From: Sphingomonas insulae
GTDB lineage: Bacteria; Pseudomonadota; Alphaproteobacteria; Sphingomonadales; Sphingomonadaceae
DNA length: 64,000 nucleotides
Direction: 5' to 3'
Assembly: GCF_010450875.1 (NCBI RefSeq)
Contig: NZ_CP048422.1
Span: 427,001-491,000, forward strand
In this document: piece by piece, positions 9,901 to 17,687 of the stretch
How positions within the stretch are numbered: position 1 is the first letter of the stretch
Layout of the letters: the number at the start of each line of letters is the position of its first letter
Translations under genes and position numbers: made by a program
The notes under the pieces: generated by a model
What the model was told of the DNA's origin: nothing
Seen by the model: only the letters and a program-made list of their open reading frames with translations
Database searches by the model: none

Positions 9901-9987
9901 CAGCAACATCCCCAGGATCAACGCGCCGGTCGACACGCCAACCATGCGGCCTGCACCGCGGCGGGCAACCGTCGAACGTCCAATCAT
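6952..9987 (-). CDS. TonB-dependent receptor (probable oligouronide uptake)
   Basis: A 1011-residue outer-membrane receptor. A signal peptide (about residues 14-35, ending AAAFAQ) is followed by a proline-rich linker, then the TonB-box/plug region VVTGFRRSLDAALNVKRES, DQNLAESLQRIPGISIQRD, ITVRGLGAQF and a GSLGAVVDLNTG segment; the rest is a 22-strand barrel ending in the outer-membrane C-terminal FLAGARIKM with a near-terminal aromatic. This is the large Caulobacter/Xanthomonas type that often imports plant oligosaccharides. ATG 9987 has GGGGAG upstream. A LacI-type operator lies 175 bp upstream (10162-10175) and the gene is coupled to an esterase, both pointing to pectin-derived substrates. 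Confidence 0.9.
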   Translation of the reverse strand: MIGRSTVARRGAGRMVGVSTGALILGMLLPAAAFAQAATIPATPDQPGSPPHTDPAPAQTAVVPAGGADEPGADVQAQTTAPDGTESGADIVVTGFRRSLDAALNVKRESVSSVDAIVAEDIAKFPDQNLAESLQRIPGISIQRDAGEGRAITVRGLGAQFTRVRVNGLETVATSTDGASSNRDRAFDFNVFASELFNSIVVHKTAEASLDEGSLGAVVDLNTGNPLGGKTGFTGVLSAQASYNDLSKNFGPRLAGLLSFKNDAGTFGVSVSAAYQKTNNFELGNNTVRWAQGVFDSVGGTPCFTAPNRGGAYTNNATCDRVALAFHPRIPRYGSVRHDRERLGITGSVQWSPSDSTKVSIDGLYSRFKETREEKWGEVLLRSNERQMDISNYTIDSNNNLIAATINDAWVRTEHYLRRSQTEFYQIGGSWDQDVTDRFRFTLLGGYSKSDATIPVETTFVFDDRDAQGFTYDYTNSRSPLISFGTSVTDAANFQLAEIRDRPSETVNDFRTAQLRTEWDVTEGFQIKAGGLYRRFAFDTKGFSRDAVVCPTAGGRDVVLGTITCTASSNIGPTGVYGFPATNLGELFNLGKAGQPSGATSQFLIPNIAAAAQYTGLYNRTASVLVGDTRSVSEEVTGGYAEFDVKGDMLGLRYAANAGMRYVHTAQKSTGLSSSTVNGATVNTPATVERSYDDWLPAINVALFPTDQVIVRGAISKVITRPSLGSLTPGGSVDGFNYRVTFGNPQLEPFRATAFDLSAEYYFAPQSILSVALFKKNIESFTVSQPRSGTFASTGLPLSVIPASSPAAQNPEGQLWTITQPINGTGASLKGMEIALQSTFRFLPGFLRNFGFLANATFVGSSAGYTQGGPATTVSRGVVNPATGAVVTAGGVLGALPNVTQRATLFGLSKRAYNGTLYYEDAKFSARGSISYRSPYIDAASATGNLFEGYNKTINVDASLRYKLTPNIEVSLEGTNLTDQYRDRYVDLQANRNYEYNHFGRTFLAGARIKM

Positions 9988-10161
9988 CTTCTATCACTCC
10001 CCATGCGGCCCTGTACGGCCTTCGTTCCTCGCGGACGTCGACCGGATCGGTCGCCGTCGACTTGTTCTTGGAGAGAGTGGCGCCTTGGCAGTGACTTAGC
10101 TGCCCATCCTCCCCATGACGGCCATCTCTTGATGGTCTCGCCCCAGCCCTTGCATCCGCTA

Positions 10162-10175
10162 GGTAACCGGTGTCA
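10162..10175 (+). promoter_or_regulatory. LacI-type operator, copy 1
   Basis: GGTAACCGGTGTCA. It is identical to the site at 17636-17649 and fits the LacI-family half-site pattern TGnnAnCG/CGnTnnCA except for one outer base. It lies between the divergent TonB-dependent receptor and cupin genes, 50 bp before the cupin start, so it may control either or both. Confidence 0.7.
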
Positions 10176-10225
10176 CAAGCATGCTGCGCCAATGGACGCA
10201 TGTCAACATCCCGCAAACCGCAAAG

Positions 10226-10690
10226 ATGGAGACCATGATGACAATGATCCTCGCCGCGACGATGATCGCGGCCATGCAGGCGGTCCCTGCACCAGCGGCA
10301 GCGCCCGCCCCGGCGCCCACGACCGCCTCGCCCGTGCGGCCGATGGTCGTGATCGACGAGGCGTCGGTGATGCGCGACGAGCCGACGCCGCACGGCAGCA
10401 TGGGCATGAGCACGGCCTATCGGATCAGCGATTCGGTGCCGGGCCGGACGATGGAATTCCGCAAGCGCGTGCTGCACCTCGGCGCCGCGATCGGGCCGCA
10501 TCCGCTGGCCCATGACGAGGTCTATTACGTCCTGTCGGGCGAAGGATCGGTGTCATCCGGGAATGAGCGCCAGCCGTTGAAGGCGGGCATGGCGGCGTAT
10601 CTGTACACCGGCGCGACGGTCGGCATCCGACAGGTGGGTAAGATGCCGTTGACGCTGATCGTCGCCTATCCGGTCGTCGTCGCACGCTGA
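10226..10690 (+). CDS. Exported cupin-domain protein
   Basis: A 154-residue single-cupin protein with a signal peptide (METMMTMILAATMIAAMQAV) and a proline/alanine linker. The conserved metal motif of cupin box 1 is present in GPHPLAHDEVYYVLSGEG (two His and Glu) and box 2 follows in LKAGMAAYLYTGATVGIRQ. Small cupins of the KdgF type open unsaturated uronates in pectin pathways; the operator just upstream and the neighbourhood make that a fair guess, but KdgF is normally cytoplasmic and I cannot confirm it. Starts at ATG 10226, 10235 or 10238 are all possible; GGAG sits close to the later ones. Confidence 0.75.
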   Translation: METMMTMILAATMIAAMQAVPAPAAAPAPAPTTASPVRPMVVIDEASVMRDEPTPHGSMGMSTAYRISDSVPGRTMEFRKRVLHLGAAIGPHPLAHDEVYYVLSGEGSVSSGNERQPLKAGMAAYLYTGATVGIRQVGKMPLTLIVAYPVVVAR

Positions 10691-10809
10691 CCCCGCGTAC
10701 GACGCCGGTTGCCGGGCCGGCCGACCGGTTCCGGTGCGCCACCCGGCAGGGCGCAGCCGCAAGCGACCACCGCGTTGCGTTGCCGCACCGGACCGGCCAC
10801 AGCGCGGCG

Positions 10810-11700
10810 ATGGGAGACACCACGCACACCCGCGCCGGGCTGTTCTATGGCATCGGCGCCTATACGCTGTGGGGCGTATTGCCGCTCTACCTGCACCTGT
10901 TGAAGGACGTGCCGCCCGCCCAGGTGCTGTCGCATCGGGTGCTGTGGTCGCTGCTGCTGCTCGCCGCCGTGATCCTGGCGTCCAGGCGGTTGCGGCCGCT
11001 GCTGGCCGTCGCGCGCGGGCGGGTGCTGGCGATGCTGGCGGCAAGCGCGGCGCTGATCGCGGTGAACTGGTTCGTGTACATCTGGGCGGTCGACAACGCC
11101 CATCTGGTCGAAGCGAGCCTTGGCTATTTCATCAACCCGCTGGTCAACGTCGCGCTCGGGATGCTGCTGCTCGGCGAGCGGCTCGACCGGTTGCAAGGCG
11201 CCGCGATCGGGCTGGCAGGGATCGGCGTGCTCATCCTGGCGCTGAGCGGTGGTGGGGCGATCTGGATTTCGCTGAGTCTGGCGCTCAGCTTCGGCTTCTA
11301 TGGCCTGATCCGCAAGGTCGCCGCGATCGACGCGCTGGGCGGGTTGACGGTGGAGACCGCAATCCTGGCGCCGCTGGCGCTCGGCGTGTTGCTGTATGCG
11401 GGCGGCAACGGCACCGGTGCCTTCGGTCGCGACGGCACGATGGACATGCTGCTGATCCTGGCCGGTCCGGTGACGGCGGCGCCGCTGCTGATGTTCGCCG
11501 CGGGGGCCAAACGCCTGCGCTATACGACGATGGGGCTGCTGCAGTTCATCGCACCGACGCTCCAGTTCCTGGAGGCGGTGCTGGTGTATCACGAGCCGAT
11601 CCGGCCGGCGCAGTTGGCGACGTTCGCGCTGATCTGGATCGGGTGCGGCCTGTATGCGTGGAGCAGCGTGGCGGCGGCGCGGCGGGTCACGGCCGCCTGA
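10810..11700 (+). CDS. rarD: EamA-family transporter RarD
   Basis: A 296-residue ten-helix membrane protein of the drug/metabolite transporter superfamily, RarD branch. The family start GLFYGIGAYTLWGVLPLYLH is followed by paired five-helix repeats and motifs such as NWFVYIWAVDNAHLVEASLGY and LQFIAPTLQFL that are typical for RarD. ATG 10810 is preferred over an upstream alternative because it gives the standard N-terminus. It runs towards the carboxylesterase gene, with only 9 bp between stops. No obvious link to the uronate genes; substrate unknown. Confidence 0.9.
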   Translation: MGDTTHTRAGLFYGIGAYTLWGVLPLYLHLLKDVPPAQVLSHRVLWSLLLLAAVILASRRLRPLLAVARGRVLAMLAASAALIAVNWFVYIWAVDNAHLVEASLGYFINPLVNVALGMLLLGERLDRLQGAAIGLAGIGVLILALSGGGAIWISLSLALSFGFYGLIRKVAAIDALGGLTVETAILAPLALGVLLYAGGNGTGAFGRDGTMDMLLILAGPVTAAPLLMFAAGAKRLRYTTMGLLQFIAPTLQFLEAVLVYHEPIRPAQLATFALIWIGCGLYAWSSVAAARRVTAA

Positions 11701-11709
11701 TTCGCCGCC

Positions 11710-13254
11710 TCACGTACCGGGCTGAATGTAGGGCACGCGGGCGAACAATTCCCGTTCCCAGCGGCGCGGATCGTTTTCCACCCGCGAACGGGCATCGAAA
11801 ATCATCGTCGCACGCGTATCGAGCGCATAAGCGGGCCAGCGCGGCAGCCCGGCATGATTGGGATCGCCGGTCCTTGCGAAGGCGACGAAGCTGTCCTGCA
11901 TCGCCTGGCTCGCGGTGCGGGCATCCGCGCCGGTGCCGGTGTCCGACCCCTTGGCATCCAGCGTGCCGAAGACCAGCGGGATGTCCATCGTGTGGAATGC
12001 GCCGCGGCGGGGATCGACGCGCGAGGCGAAATCGACCTGATAGACATGCGCGGGTGCACCCGCCCTTGCGCGTTCCTCCGCCTCGATCACCTGCCCGCGC
12101 CAGCTGCGTCCCGCGGTGGTCGCGCCGTAGAAGACGTCCAGCGGCGTCCACGTCGGAAAGTGCGCGCGATATTGGGCGACGACCCATTCGGGCAGGATGT
12201 CGATCCGCAATTCGGGTGCCATCCGCGCGGCGACGTTGTCCCAGGTCAGCCCCTGCACCTTTGCCGAACCGAGCGCGATGAACGCGCGCGTTTCGTCATG
12301 GGTGTTGCCGAGCATCATCGGGATGCGCAGCCCCTGCGGCGCGGCATCGGGCCAGAAGGGGTGGCGCGTCAGCCACGTCATGTCGAGCACGGGACCGAAA
12401 TAGACACCGCCGCCCAGGATCGGATCGGTCGCATCCAGCGCATCGACCAGCGCTGCGGTCGGCATCGTCGCGACATCGCCGCCGCCGAGCTTCGCCAGAT
12501 ACGCCTTTGCCCGCATGGTCGCGTTGAGGGGGCCGGAGGCGGTGACCTGTTGCCCGCTCATCGTCGCGGCACGGTGGAACAGCCCCCTGGCAGCGGGCAT
12601 CGCCATCATCGTCGCGATCTTGGCCCCGCCGCCGGACTGGCCGAAGACCATGACGCGGTCCGGATCGCCGCCGAAACTCGCGATATTGTCGCGGACCCAG
12701 CGGAGGGCGAGGATCAGGTCGAGCTGACCGGCATTGCCGCTGTCCGGAAAGCGCGGGTCGAGCCGTGCGAGGTAGAGATAGCCGAAAGCGTTGAGCCGAT
12801 GGTTGACGGTGACCACGACCACGTCGCCGCGCGCGGCCAGGCGTTGGCCGTCGTTGAGCGGATCGGTGACGCTGCCGTTCGAATAGGCCCCGCCATGGAT
12901 GTAGAGCATTACCGGCCTGGCGGCCGTCCGGCGGGGCTCCGCGGTCCAGACGTTGAGGAACAGGCAATCTTCCGACTGCGGACCGTAGGACCCCTTTTGC
13001 GGGCACACCGCCCCAAAGGCCTGCGCGCGGACCGTCTGCCCCGGCGACACCACCGGCCGCGGTGCGCGGAAGCGTTCGGCGCGGCCGTAGCGGATGCCGC
13101 GAAACGCATGGACGCCGCCGTCGATGGTCCCGACGAAATCGCCGGCGGGTGCGCGCACGACCGCCGGCGTCTGCGCCCGCGCGCCGGCGGTCAGCAACGT
13201 CGCCGCCGCGACACCGATCGCGCCGCGCCGGGTGAGGCCATCAGCGGCGGACAT
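11710..13254 (-). CDS. Tat-exported type-B carboxylesterase
   Basis: A 514-residue type-B carboxylesterase (para-nitrobenzyl esterase-like). A Tat signal LTRRGAIGVAAATLLTAGARAQ precedes the mature enzyme. Seen: the SEDCLFLNVW signature, the oxyanion loop YIHGGAYSNGS, nucleophile Ser in FGQSGGGAK, acid in NTHDETRAF and catalytic His in RGAFHTMDIPLVFG. ATG 13254 overlaps the end of kdgK by 14 bp, making it the last gene of the uxaC-kduI-kduD-kdgK block. A role in removing ester groups (acetyl, methyl or feruloyl) from pectic material is inferred from that position only. The open frame continues upstream but that part is the shadow of kdgK. Confidence 0.88.
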   Translation of the reverse strand: MSAADGLTRRGAIGVAAATLLTAGARAQTPAVVRAPAGDFVGTIDGGVHAFRGIRYGRAERFRAPRPVVSPGQTVRAQAFGAVCPQKGSYGPQSEDCLFLNVWTAEPRRTAARPVMLYIHGGAYSNGSVTDPLNDGQRLAARGDVVVVTVNHRLNAFGYLYLARLDPRFPDSGNAGQLDLILALRWVRDNIASFGGDPDRVMVFGQSGGGAKIATMMAMPAARGLFHRAATMSGQQVTASGPLNATMRAKAYLAKLGGGDVATMPTAALVDALDATDPILGGGVYFGPVLDMTWLTRHPFWPDAAPQGLRIPMMLGNTHDETRAFIALGSAKVQGLTWDNVAARMAPELRIDILPEWVVAQYRAHFPTWTPLDVFYGATTAGRSWRGQVIEAEERARAGAPAHVYQVDFASRVDPRRGAFHTMDIPLVFGTLDAKGSDTGTGADARTASQAMQDSFVAFARTGDPNHAGLPRWPAYALDTRATMIFDARSRVENDPRRWERELFARVPYIQPGT

Positions 13255-14251
13255 CGAGCCCGCCGGCCAGGTAGGCATCGACATCCGCCTGCCGGAACAG
13301 CGAGGCATCGCCCGGCAGCGAATGCTTGAGCGCGGTGAGTGCGAGGCCGGTCGCCGCCGCCGCGCCGATGTCGCCACCGGAACGCAGCGCGTGCAGCACG
13401 CCGCTGGCGAAGGCGTCGCCGCCACCGATGCGATCGACGATCCCGGCGAGCACCACCTCTTCGGTCTGGGCATGGCCGTCGCGCGTGTCGATGCGGGCGG
13501 ACACCCGGTGCAGGTCGACGTTCTCGACGTGGCGCGCGGTCGAGGCGATCGTCTTAAGCTTCGGGAAGGCGGCAAAGGCGGCCTCGGCGGCGTCGCGGCG
13601 GCGGTCTTCGCCGTCATGCTCGCCGAAGTCCGTGTCGAGCAGCAGCGCGATATCGCGGTGGTTGCCGAACATCAGGTCGGCCAGCTCGACCAATTGGGTC
13701 AGGATGCCGCGCGGGTCGCTGTCCCACCGCTCCCACAGCTTGGCGCGGTAATTGCCATCGAACGAGATCGGGATGCCGCGCGCCGCGGCGGCCCTGGCGG
13801 CGGCGATCGCGCTTTCCGCCGGGACCGGGCCGAGTGCGGGGGTGATGCCGGACAGGTGGAACCAGTCGACGCCATCGAGCAACGCGTCCCAGTTCCAGGC
13901 CGCGACCGGCGCTTGCGCGAAGGACGACCAGGCGCGGTCGTAGATCACCTCGGTCGCGCGCATGCCGGCGCCGGAGGTGACGAAATACAGACCCATCCGG
14001 TCGCCGCCGAGCTGGATCGCGGCGGTATCGACGCCATGGCCGCGCAACGTCGCAATGGCGGAGCGGCCGAGGTCGTTGTCCGGCACCATGCTGGCGAAGC
14101 CGACGTCATGGCCGAGCCTGGCGAGCGCGGTGGCGACGTTCGCTTCCGCACCGGCGACCCATACGTCGAACTTCGGCGTCTGGAGCAGCAGTTCGCGCCC
14201 GGGCGGCGACAACCGCAACATGATCTCGCCGAACGCCAGGAACTTGGCCAC
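13241..14251 (-). CDS. kdgK: 2-dehydro-3-deoxygluconokinase (KDG kinase)
   Basis: A 336-residue PfkB-family sugar kinase that phosphorylates 2-keto-3-deoxygluconate to KDPG with ATP in the cytoplasm. Seen: N-terminal FGEIMLRLSPPGRE, the PfkB signature 1 region AGAEANVATALARLG, and signature 2 GGGDAFASGVLHAL with the catalytic Asp279. It is the convergence point of the KduI/KduD and the UxaC/UxuB/UxaA branches. ATG 14251 gives the normal N-terminus. A hairpin-rich intergenic repeat separates it from kduD, and its end overlaps the carboxylesterase start. Confidence 0.93.
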   Translation of the reverse strand: MAKFLAFGEIMLRLSPPGRELLLQTPKFDVWVAGAEANVATALARLGHDVGFASMVPDNDLGRSAIATLRGHGVDTAAIQLGGDRMGLYFVTSGAGMRATEVIYDRAWSSFAQAPVAAWNWDALLDGVDWFHLSGITPALGPVPAESAIAAARAAAARGIPISFDGNYRAKLWERWDSDPRGILTQLVELADLMFGNHRDIALLLDTDFGEHDGEDRRRDAAEAAFAAFPKLKTIASTARHVENVDLHRVSARIDTRDGHAQTEEVVLAGIVDRIGGGDAFASGVLHALRSGGDIGAAAATGLALTALKHSLPGDASLFRQADVDAYLAGGLDVRR

Positions 14252-14273
14252 CGTGTCTCTCCCATTTGCGCTG

Positions 14274-14355
14274 CCCTCGCCCTTCCGGCGCTTCGCGCCT
14301 CCCTCCCTGTCCCGTGGGGAGAGGGAAAAGACGCCGAAGGCGGCGAGGGGCGAGG
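14274..14355. repeat. Intergenic hairpin repeat, family A copy 1
   Basis: Imperfect palindrome between kduD and kdgK. Outer arms CCTCGCCC (14275-14282) and GGGCGAGG (14348-14355) pair perfectly, an inner hairpin forms around TCCCGTGGGGA. A 24-base core starting CCCTTCCGGCGCT matches the copy at 24014-24099 with one mismatch. Could attenuate or process the polycistronic mRNA. Confidence 0.6.
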
Positions 14356-14371
14356 TCCGTCTGTTATCGTA

Positions 14372-15124
14372 TCACCGTGCCAGCCAGCCGCCGTCGACCG
14401 CCAGGATATGCCCCTGTACATAATCCGCCGCACGGCTCGCGAGGAACACCGCCGCGCCGCCGAGGTCGTCGGCATCGCCCCACTTGCCCGCCGGAATGCG
14501 ATCGAGGATCGCCTTGTTGCGCGTCTCGTCCGCCTGCAGCGCCGCGGTGTTGTTGGTGGCGATATAGCCCGGCGCGATCGCGTTGACGTTGATGCCGCGG
14601 GCTGCCCATTCGTTGGCGAGCAGCTTGGTGAGGCCGCCGATCCCGCTTTTCGACGCGGTGTAGCTCGGCACGCGGATGCCGCCCTGGAAGGTCAGCATCG
14701 AGGCGATGTTGATGATCTTGCCGCCACCGTTGGCGATCATGTGCCGCCCCGCCGCCTGGCAGAGGAAGAACACGGATTTCAGATTGGTGTCGACGACCGC
14801 ATCCCAATCCTCTTCGGTGAAATCCACCGCATCGGCGCGGCGGATGATGCCGGCGTTGTTGACGAGGATGTCGAGCCCGCCGAGCTTTGCCACCGTCTCG
14901 TCGACGACGCGGCCGACCGGCTCGATCGAGGACAGGTCCGCGGACACGATCTCCGCCTTGCGGCCGAGGTCGCGAATGCGGGCGACGGTGTCCTCGGCGG
15001 GCGTGCGGCCGACGCAGGCGACATCCGCCCCGGCAGTGGCGAGGGCGACGGCGATCGCCTGGCCGATGCCGGTGTTGGCACCGGTGACGACGGCGACTTT
15101 GCCGGACAGATCGAAGGGATTCAT
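14372..15124 (-). CDS. kduD: 2-dehydro-3-deoxy-D-gluconate 5-dehydrogenase KduD
   Basis: A 250-residue short-chain dehydrogenase that reduces 2,5-diketo-3-deoxygluconate to KDG in the pectin (unsaturated uronate) branch. Seen: the nucleotide motif TGANTGIG (14-21), NNAG (89-92), catalytic Ser142, Tyr155 and Lys159 in SYTASK, and a C-terminal HILAVDGGWLAR typical for KduD. Length is exactly the family norm. ATG 15124 is preceded by AAGGAG. It follows kduI with a 149-bp gap that holds a long inverted repeat. Confidence 0.94.
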   Translation of the reverse strand: MNPFDLSGKVAVVTGANTGIGQAIAVALATAGADVACVGRTPAEDTVARIRDLGRKAEIVSADLSSIEPVGRVVDETVAKLGGLDILVNNAGIIRRADAVDFTEEDWDAVVDTNLKSVFFLCQAAGRHMIANGGGKIINIASMLTFQGGIRVPSYTASKSGIGGLTKLLANEWAARGINVNAIAPGYIATNNTAALQADETRNKAILDRIPAGKWGDADDLGGAAVFLASRAADYVQGHILAVDGGWLAR

Positions 15125-15148
15125 TCTGGTCTCCTTCCCGTCCCGCGC

Positions 15149-15245
15149 GGGAGGGGCTGGGCGTGGGTGGCATGATCGCGCGGCGGTGCGCCGGACGCTC
15201 GGGGTCGCCGCACCACCCGGACACGACCCACCCCCGGCCCCTCCC
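15149..15245. repeat. Long intergenic inverted repeat between kduI and kduD
   Basis: Left arm GGGAGGGGCTGGGCGTGGGT (15149-15168) and right arm 15226-15245 are complementary at 18 of 20 positions, separated by 57 bases; a further small hairpin follows at the right side (CCCCTCCCC with GAGGGAGGGG). The transcript between kduI and kduD would fold here, which may set unequal expression of the two genes. Confidence 0.65.
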
Positions 15246-15273
15246 CTTGCGAGGGAGGGGGGCTTTGACGGCG

Positions 15274-16113
15274 TTACGCCAGCTGGCAGATATCCAGCAC
15301 GCTCATGTCGGTGTAGTCCTGGTTCTCGCCCGCCATCGCCCAGATGAAGGCATAGGCCTTGGTACCCGACCCCATGTGGATCGACCACGGCGGCGAGATC
15401 ACCGCTTCCTCGTTCGCCATCACGATGTGGCGCATCGCCTCACCCTCGCCCATGAAATGCATGACGCGGTCGTTCGGGCCGTCGAGCTCGAAGTAGAAAT
15501 AGATTTCGCTGCGGCGCTCGTGGATGTGCGGGGGCATCGTGTTCCACACCGAACCCGGCTTCAGCACGGTGAGGCCCATGACCAGCTGCGCGCTGTCGCA
15601 TATGCCGGGAATGACGAGCTGGAAGATCGTGCGCTCGTTCGATTCCTCGAGGCTGCCGCGCTCCAGCGCATTGGCGTCGGCGATCGACAGCTTGCGCGTG
15701 GTGAACGCCTTATGCGCCGGGCACGAGGCGAGGTAGAAGCGCGCGCCGTCGCCGGAGAACTGGACGTCCTTCGCACCCATCGTGACGTACAGGCAGTCCT
15801 TGTTGCCGAGCGTGAACGTCTCGCCATCGACGGTCACGGTGCCTTCGACGTTGCTGACGTTGACCACCGCCAGCTCGCGGCGCTCGAGGAAGGGATGGCC
15901 CTTTGCCGATGCCGGCTCCTCCTGCGCGGGCAACGCGACCGAGCCGCTCTCCACCGCCACGCCGCCGATCACGAAGCGGTCGGCGTGGGTGTAGTTGAGC
16001 ACGCATTCACCGGCGCGGAACAGGCCCTGGATCAGGTAACGGTCGCGCAGTTCGTCGTTGGACACGCACTCCATCATGTCGGGATGGGTGGCGTAATAGG
16101 TACGGTCGAACAT
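15274..16113 (-). CDS. kduI: 5-dehydro-4-deoxy-D-glucuronate isomerase KduI
   Basis: A 279-residue KduI, which converts 5-keto-4-deoxyuronate, the product of pectate lyases and unsaturated glucuronyl hydrolases, to 2,5-diketo-3-deoxygluconate. It is a double-cupin protein; the metal site residues are visible in [17 protein letters not shown] (His, His, Glu) with a later His in [14 protein letters not shown]. The N-terminus [12 protein letters not shown] and C-terminus [10 protein letters not shown] are close to the consensus. ATG 16113 has AAGGAG. Only 9 bp separate it from uxaC, so the two are co-transcribed. Confidence 0.95.
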   Translation of the reverse strand: MFDRTYYATHPDMMECVSNDELRDRYLIQGLFRAGECVLNYTHADRFVIGGVAVESGSVALPAQEEPASAKGHPFLERRELAVVNVSNVEGTVTVDGETFTLGNKDCLYVTMGAKDVQFSGDGARFYLASCPAHKAFTTRKLSIADANALERGSLEESNERTIFQLVIPGICDSAQLVMGLTVLKPGSVWNTMPPHIHERRSEIYFYFELDGPNDRVMHFMGEGEAMRHIVMANEEAVISPPWSIHMGSGTKAYAFIWAMAGENQDYTDMSVLDICQLA

Positions 16114-16122
16114 GAAGGCTCC

Positions 16123-17595
16123 TTAAGCGGCGACGCTGTTGCAAATAGTGGAATGGCTTCCCACGCCTTTATCACCGCTCTCGTCGATGCGATAGGCGCG
16201 GCGGACGAGGCCGCTGGTCAGCTCTTGGGCAAGCTCCGCCGCCTCCCAATCCTCCAGCCGGTGTTCGGCGACGAGGCGGGCGAGGAAGCCGCAGTCGATC
16301 CGCCGCGCGACGTCGTGGCGCGCCGGGATCGACAGGAATGCACGGGTATCGTCATTGAAGCCGACGGTGTTGTAGAAGCCGGCGGTCTCGGTCGTCATCT
16401 CGCGGAACCGGCGCATGCCCTCGGGGCTGTCGTGGAACCACCAGCTCGGCCCCAGCTTCAGGCAGGGATAATGACCGGCCAGCGGTGCCAGTTCGCGCGC
16501 GTAGACGCTCTCGTCCAGCGTGAAGAGGATGATCGACAGGTCGGTCGAGGTGCCGAACCGGTCGAGCAGCGGCTTCAAGCCATGGACGTAATCGGTCCGG
16601 CCCGGAATGTCGGCGCCCTTGTCGCGGCCGTGACTGGCGAACAGCCCGGCATTGTGGTTGCGCACGCTGCCGGGATGGATCTGCATCACCATGCCGTCCT
16701 CGACGCTCATCCCCGCCATTTCGGTGAGCATCTGCGCGCGGAACAGCTCGGCATCGGCGGGCGTCCAGTCGGGACCGTTGATGCGCGCGAACAGCGCCTC
16801 GCATTCGGGGGTCGACAGGTTCGCGGTCGCCGCGGTCGGGTGGCCGTGATCGGTCGCGGTCGCACCGGCGGCGCGAAAGTCGGCGCGGCGCTTGCGATGC
16901 GCGGCGAGATAGCCCTGCCAGCTGTAGACGTCCTCGCCGGTCAGGTCGGCGAAACGCCGCATCGCGCCGGCGAACTGTTCATGCTCGACATCGATGACGC
17001 CGTCGGGGCGATAGGTGGTAACGACGCGCCCCTGCCAGCCACTCGTCCGAATGCGGCGGTGCGCGTCGAGGCTGTCGTGCGCGCCCTCGGTCGTGGCGAG
17101 GAAATCGATGCGGAAGCGGTCGAACAGCGCGCGCGGGCGGAATGCCTCCGTCGCCAGCTTTTCGCCGATCGCATCGAAATAATGGTCGGCCGTGGCAGGT
17201 TCGAAGGCGACGTCGAGTCCGAAGACCTCGCTGAACACATGGTCGAGCCACATCCGCGACGGCGTGCCGCGGAACAGGTGATAATGGTCCGCCAGCACAC
17301 GCCAGGCGGCGCGGGTATCGGTCGCCGGAACGCCGTCGCGGCGCGGGATCGCCAGCGCGTCGAGGTCGACACCCTGGCTGTACAGCATGCGATACAGATA
17401 ATGGTCCGGCGCAAGCAGCAGCGTTGTCGCATCTGTCCAATTGGCATTGTCGGCAAACCACGTCGGATCGGTATGGCCGTGAGGGCTGACGATCGGCAGG
17501 TCGGCGACATCGGCATACAGCGTCCGCGCAATGTCGCGGGTGGTCGGATCGGCGGGCAACAGCCGATCGGGATGCAAGTTCAGGCGCCGGGTCAC
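16123..17595 (-). CDS. uxaC: Glucuronate/galacturonate isomerase UxaC
   Basis: A 490-residue uronate isomerase of the amidohydrolase superfamily. It interconverts D-glucuronate with D-fructuronate and D-galacturonate with D-tagaturonate. The HxH metal motif is in SPHGHTDPTWFADNANW, and HPGSVRNHN, PSWWFHDSPEG and GFNDDTRAFLSIPARHD are characteristic of the alphaproteobacterial/Xanthomonas form. The start is GTG 17595, preceded by GAGAGGAAAT; no earlier ATG fits. It leads the minus-strand uronate operon, and a LacI-type operator lies 41-54 bp upstream of the start codon. Confidence 0.94.
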   Translation of the reverse strand: MTRRLNLHPDRLLPADPTTRDIARTLYADVADLPIVSPHGHTDPTWFADNANWTDATTLLLAPDHYLYRMLYSQGVDLDALAIPRRDGVPATDTRAAWRVLADHYHLFRGTPSRMWLDHVFSEVFGLDVAFEPATADHYFDAIGEKLATEAFRPRALFDRFRIDFLATTEGAHDSLDAHRRIRTSGWQGRVVTTYRPDGVIDVEHEQFAGAMRRFADLTGEDVYSWQGYLAAHRKRRADFRAAGATATDHGHPTAATANLSTPECEALFARINGPDWTPADAELFRAQMLTEMAGMSVEDGMVMQIHPGSVRNHNAGLFASHGRDKGADIPGRTDYVHGLKPLLDRFGTSTDLSIILFTLDESVYARELAPLAGHYPCLKLGPSWWFHDSPEGMRRFREMTTETAGFYNTVGFNDDTRAFLSIPARHDVARRIDCGFLARLVAEHRLEDWEAAELAQELTSGLVRRAYRIDESGDKGVGSHSTICNSVAA

Positions 17596-17635
17596 AGCCG
17601 ATTTCCTCTCCGTCGTGTTCCACGATCGCCAGTCT

Positions 17636-17649
17636 GGTAACCGGTGTCA
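17636..17649 (+). promoter_or_regulatory. LacI-type operator, copy 2 (uxaC operon)
   Basis: GGTAACCGGTGTCA, identical to copy 1. It lies in the 92-bp gap between the end of lacI and the start of uxaC, where a promoter of the uxaC-kduI-kduD-kdgK-esterase operon is expected. Confidence 0.75.
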
Positions 17650-17687
17650 GGTGACCATGCAACCGTCATCCGCCTACCCATGCCAGG

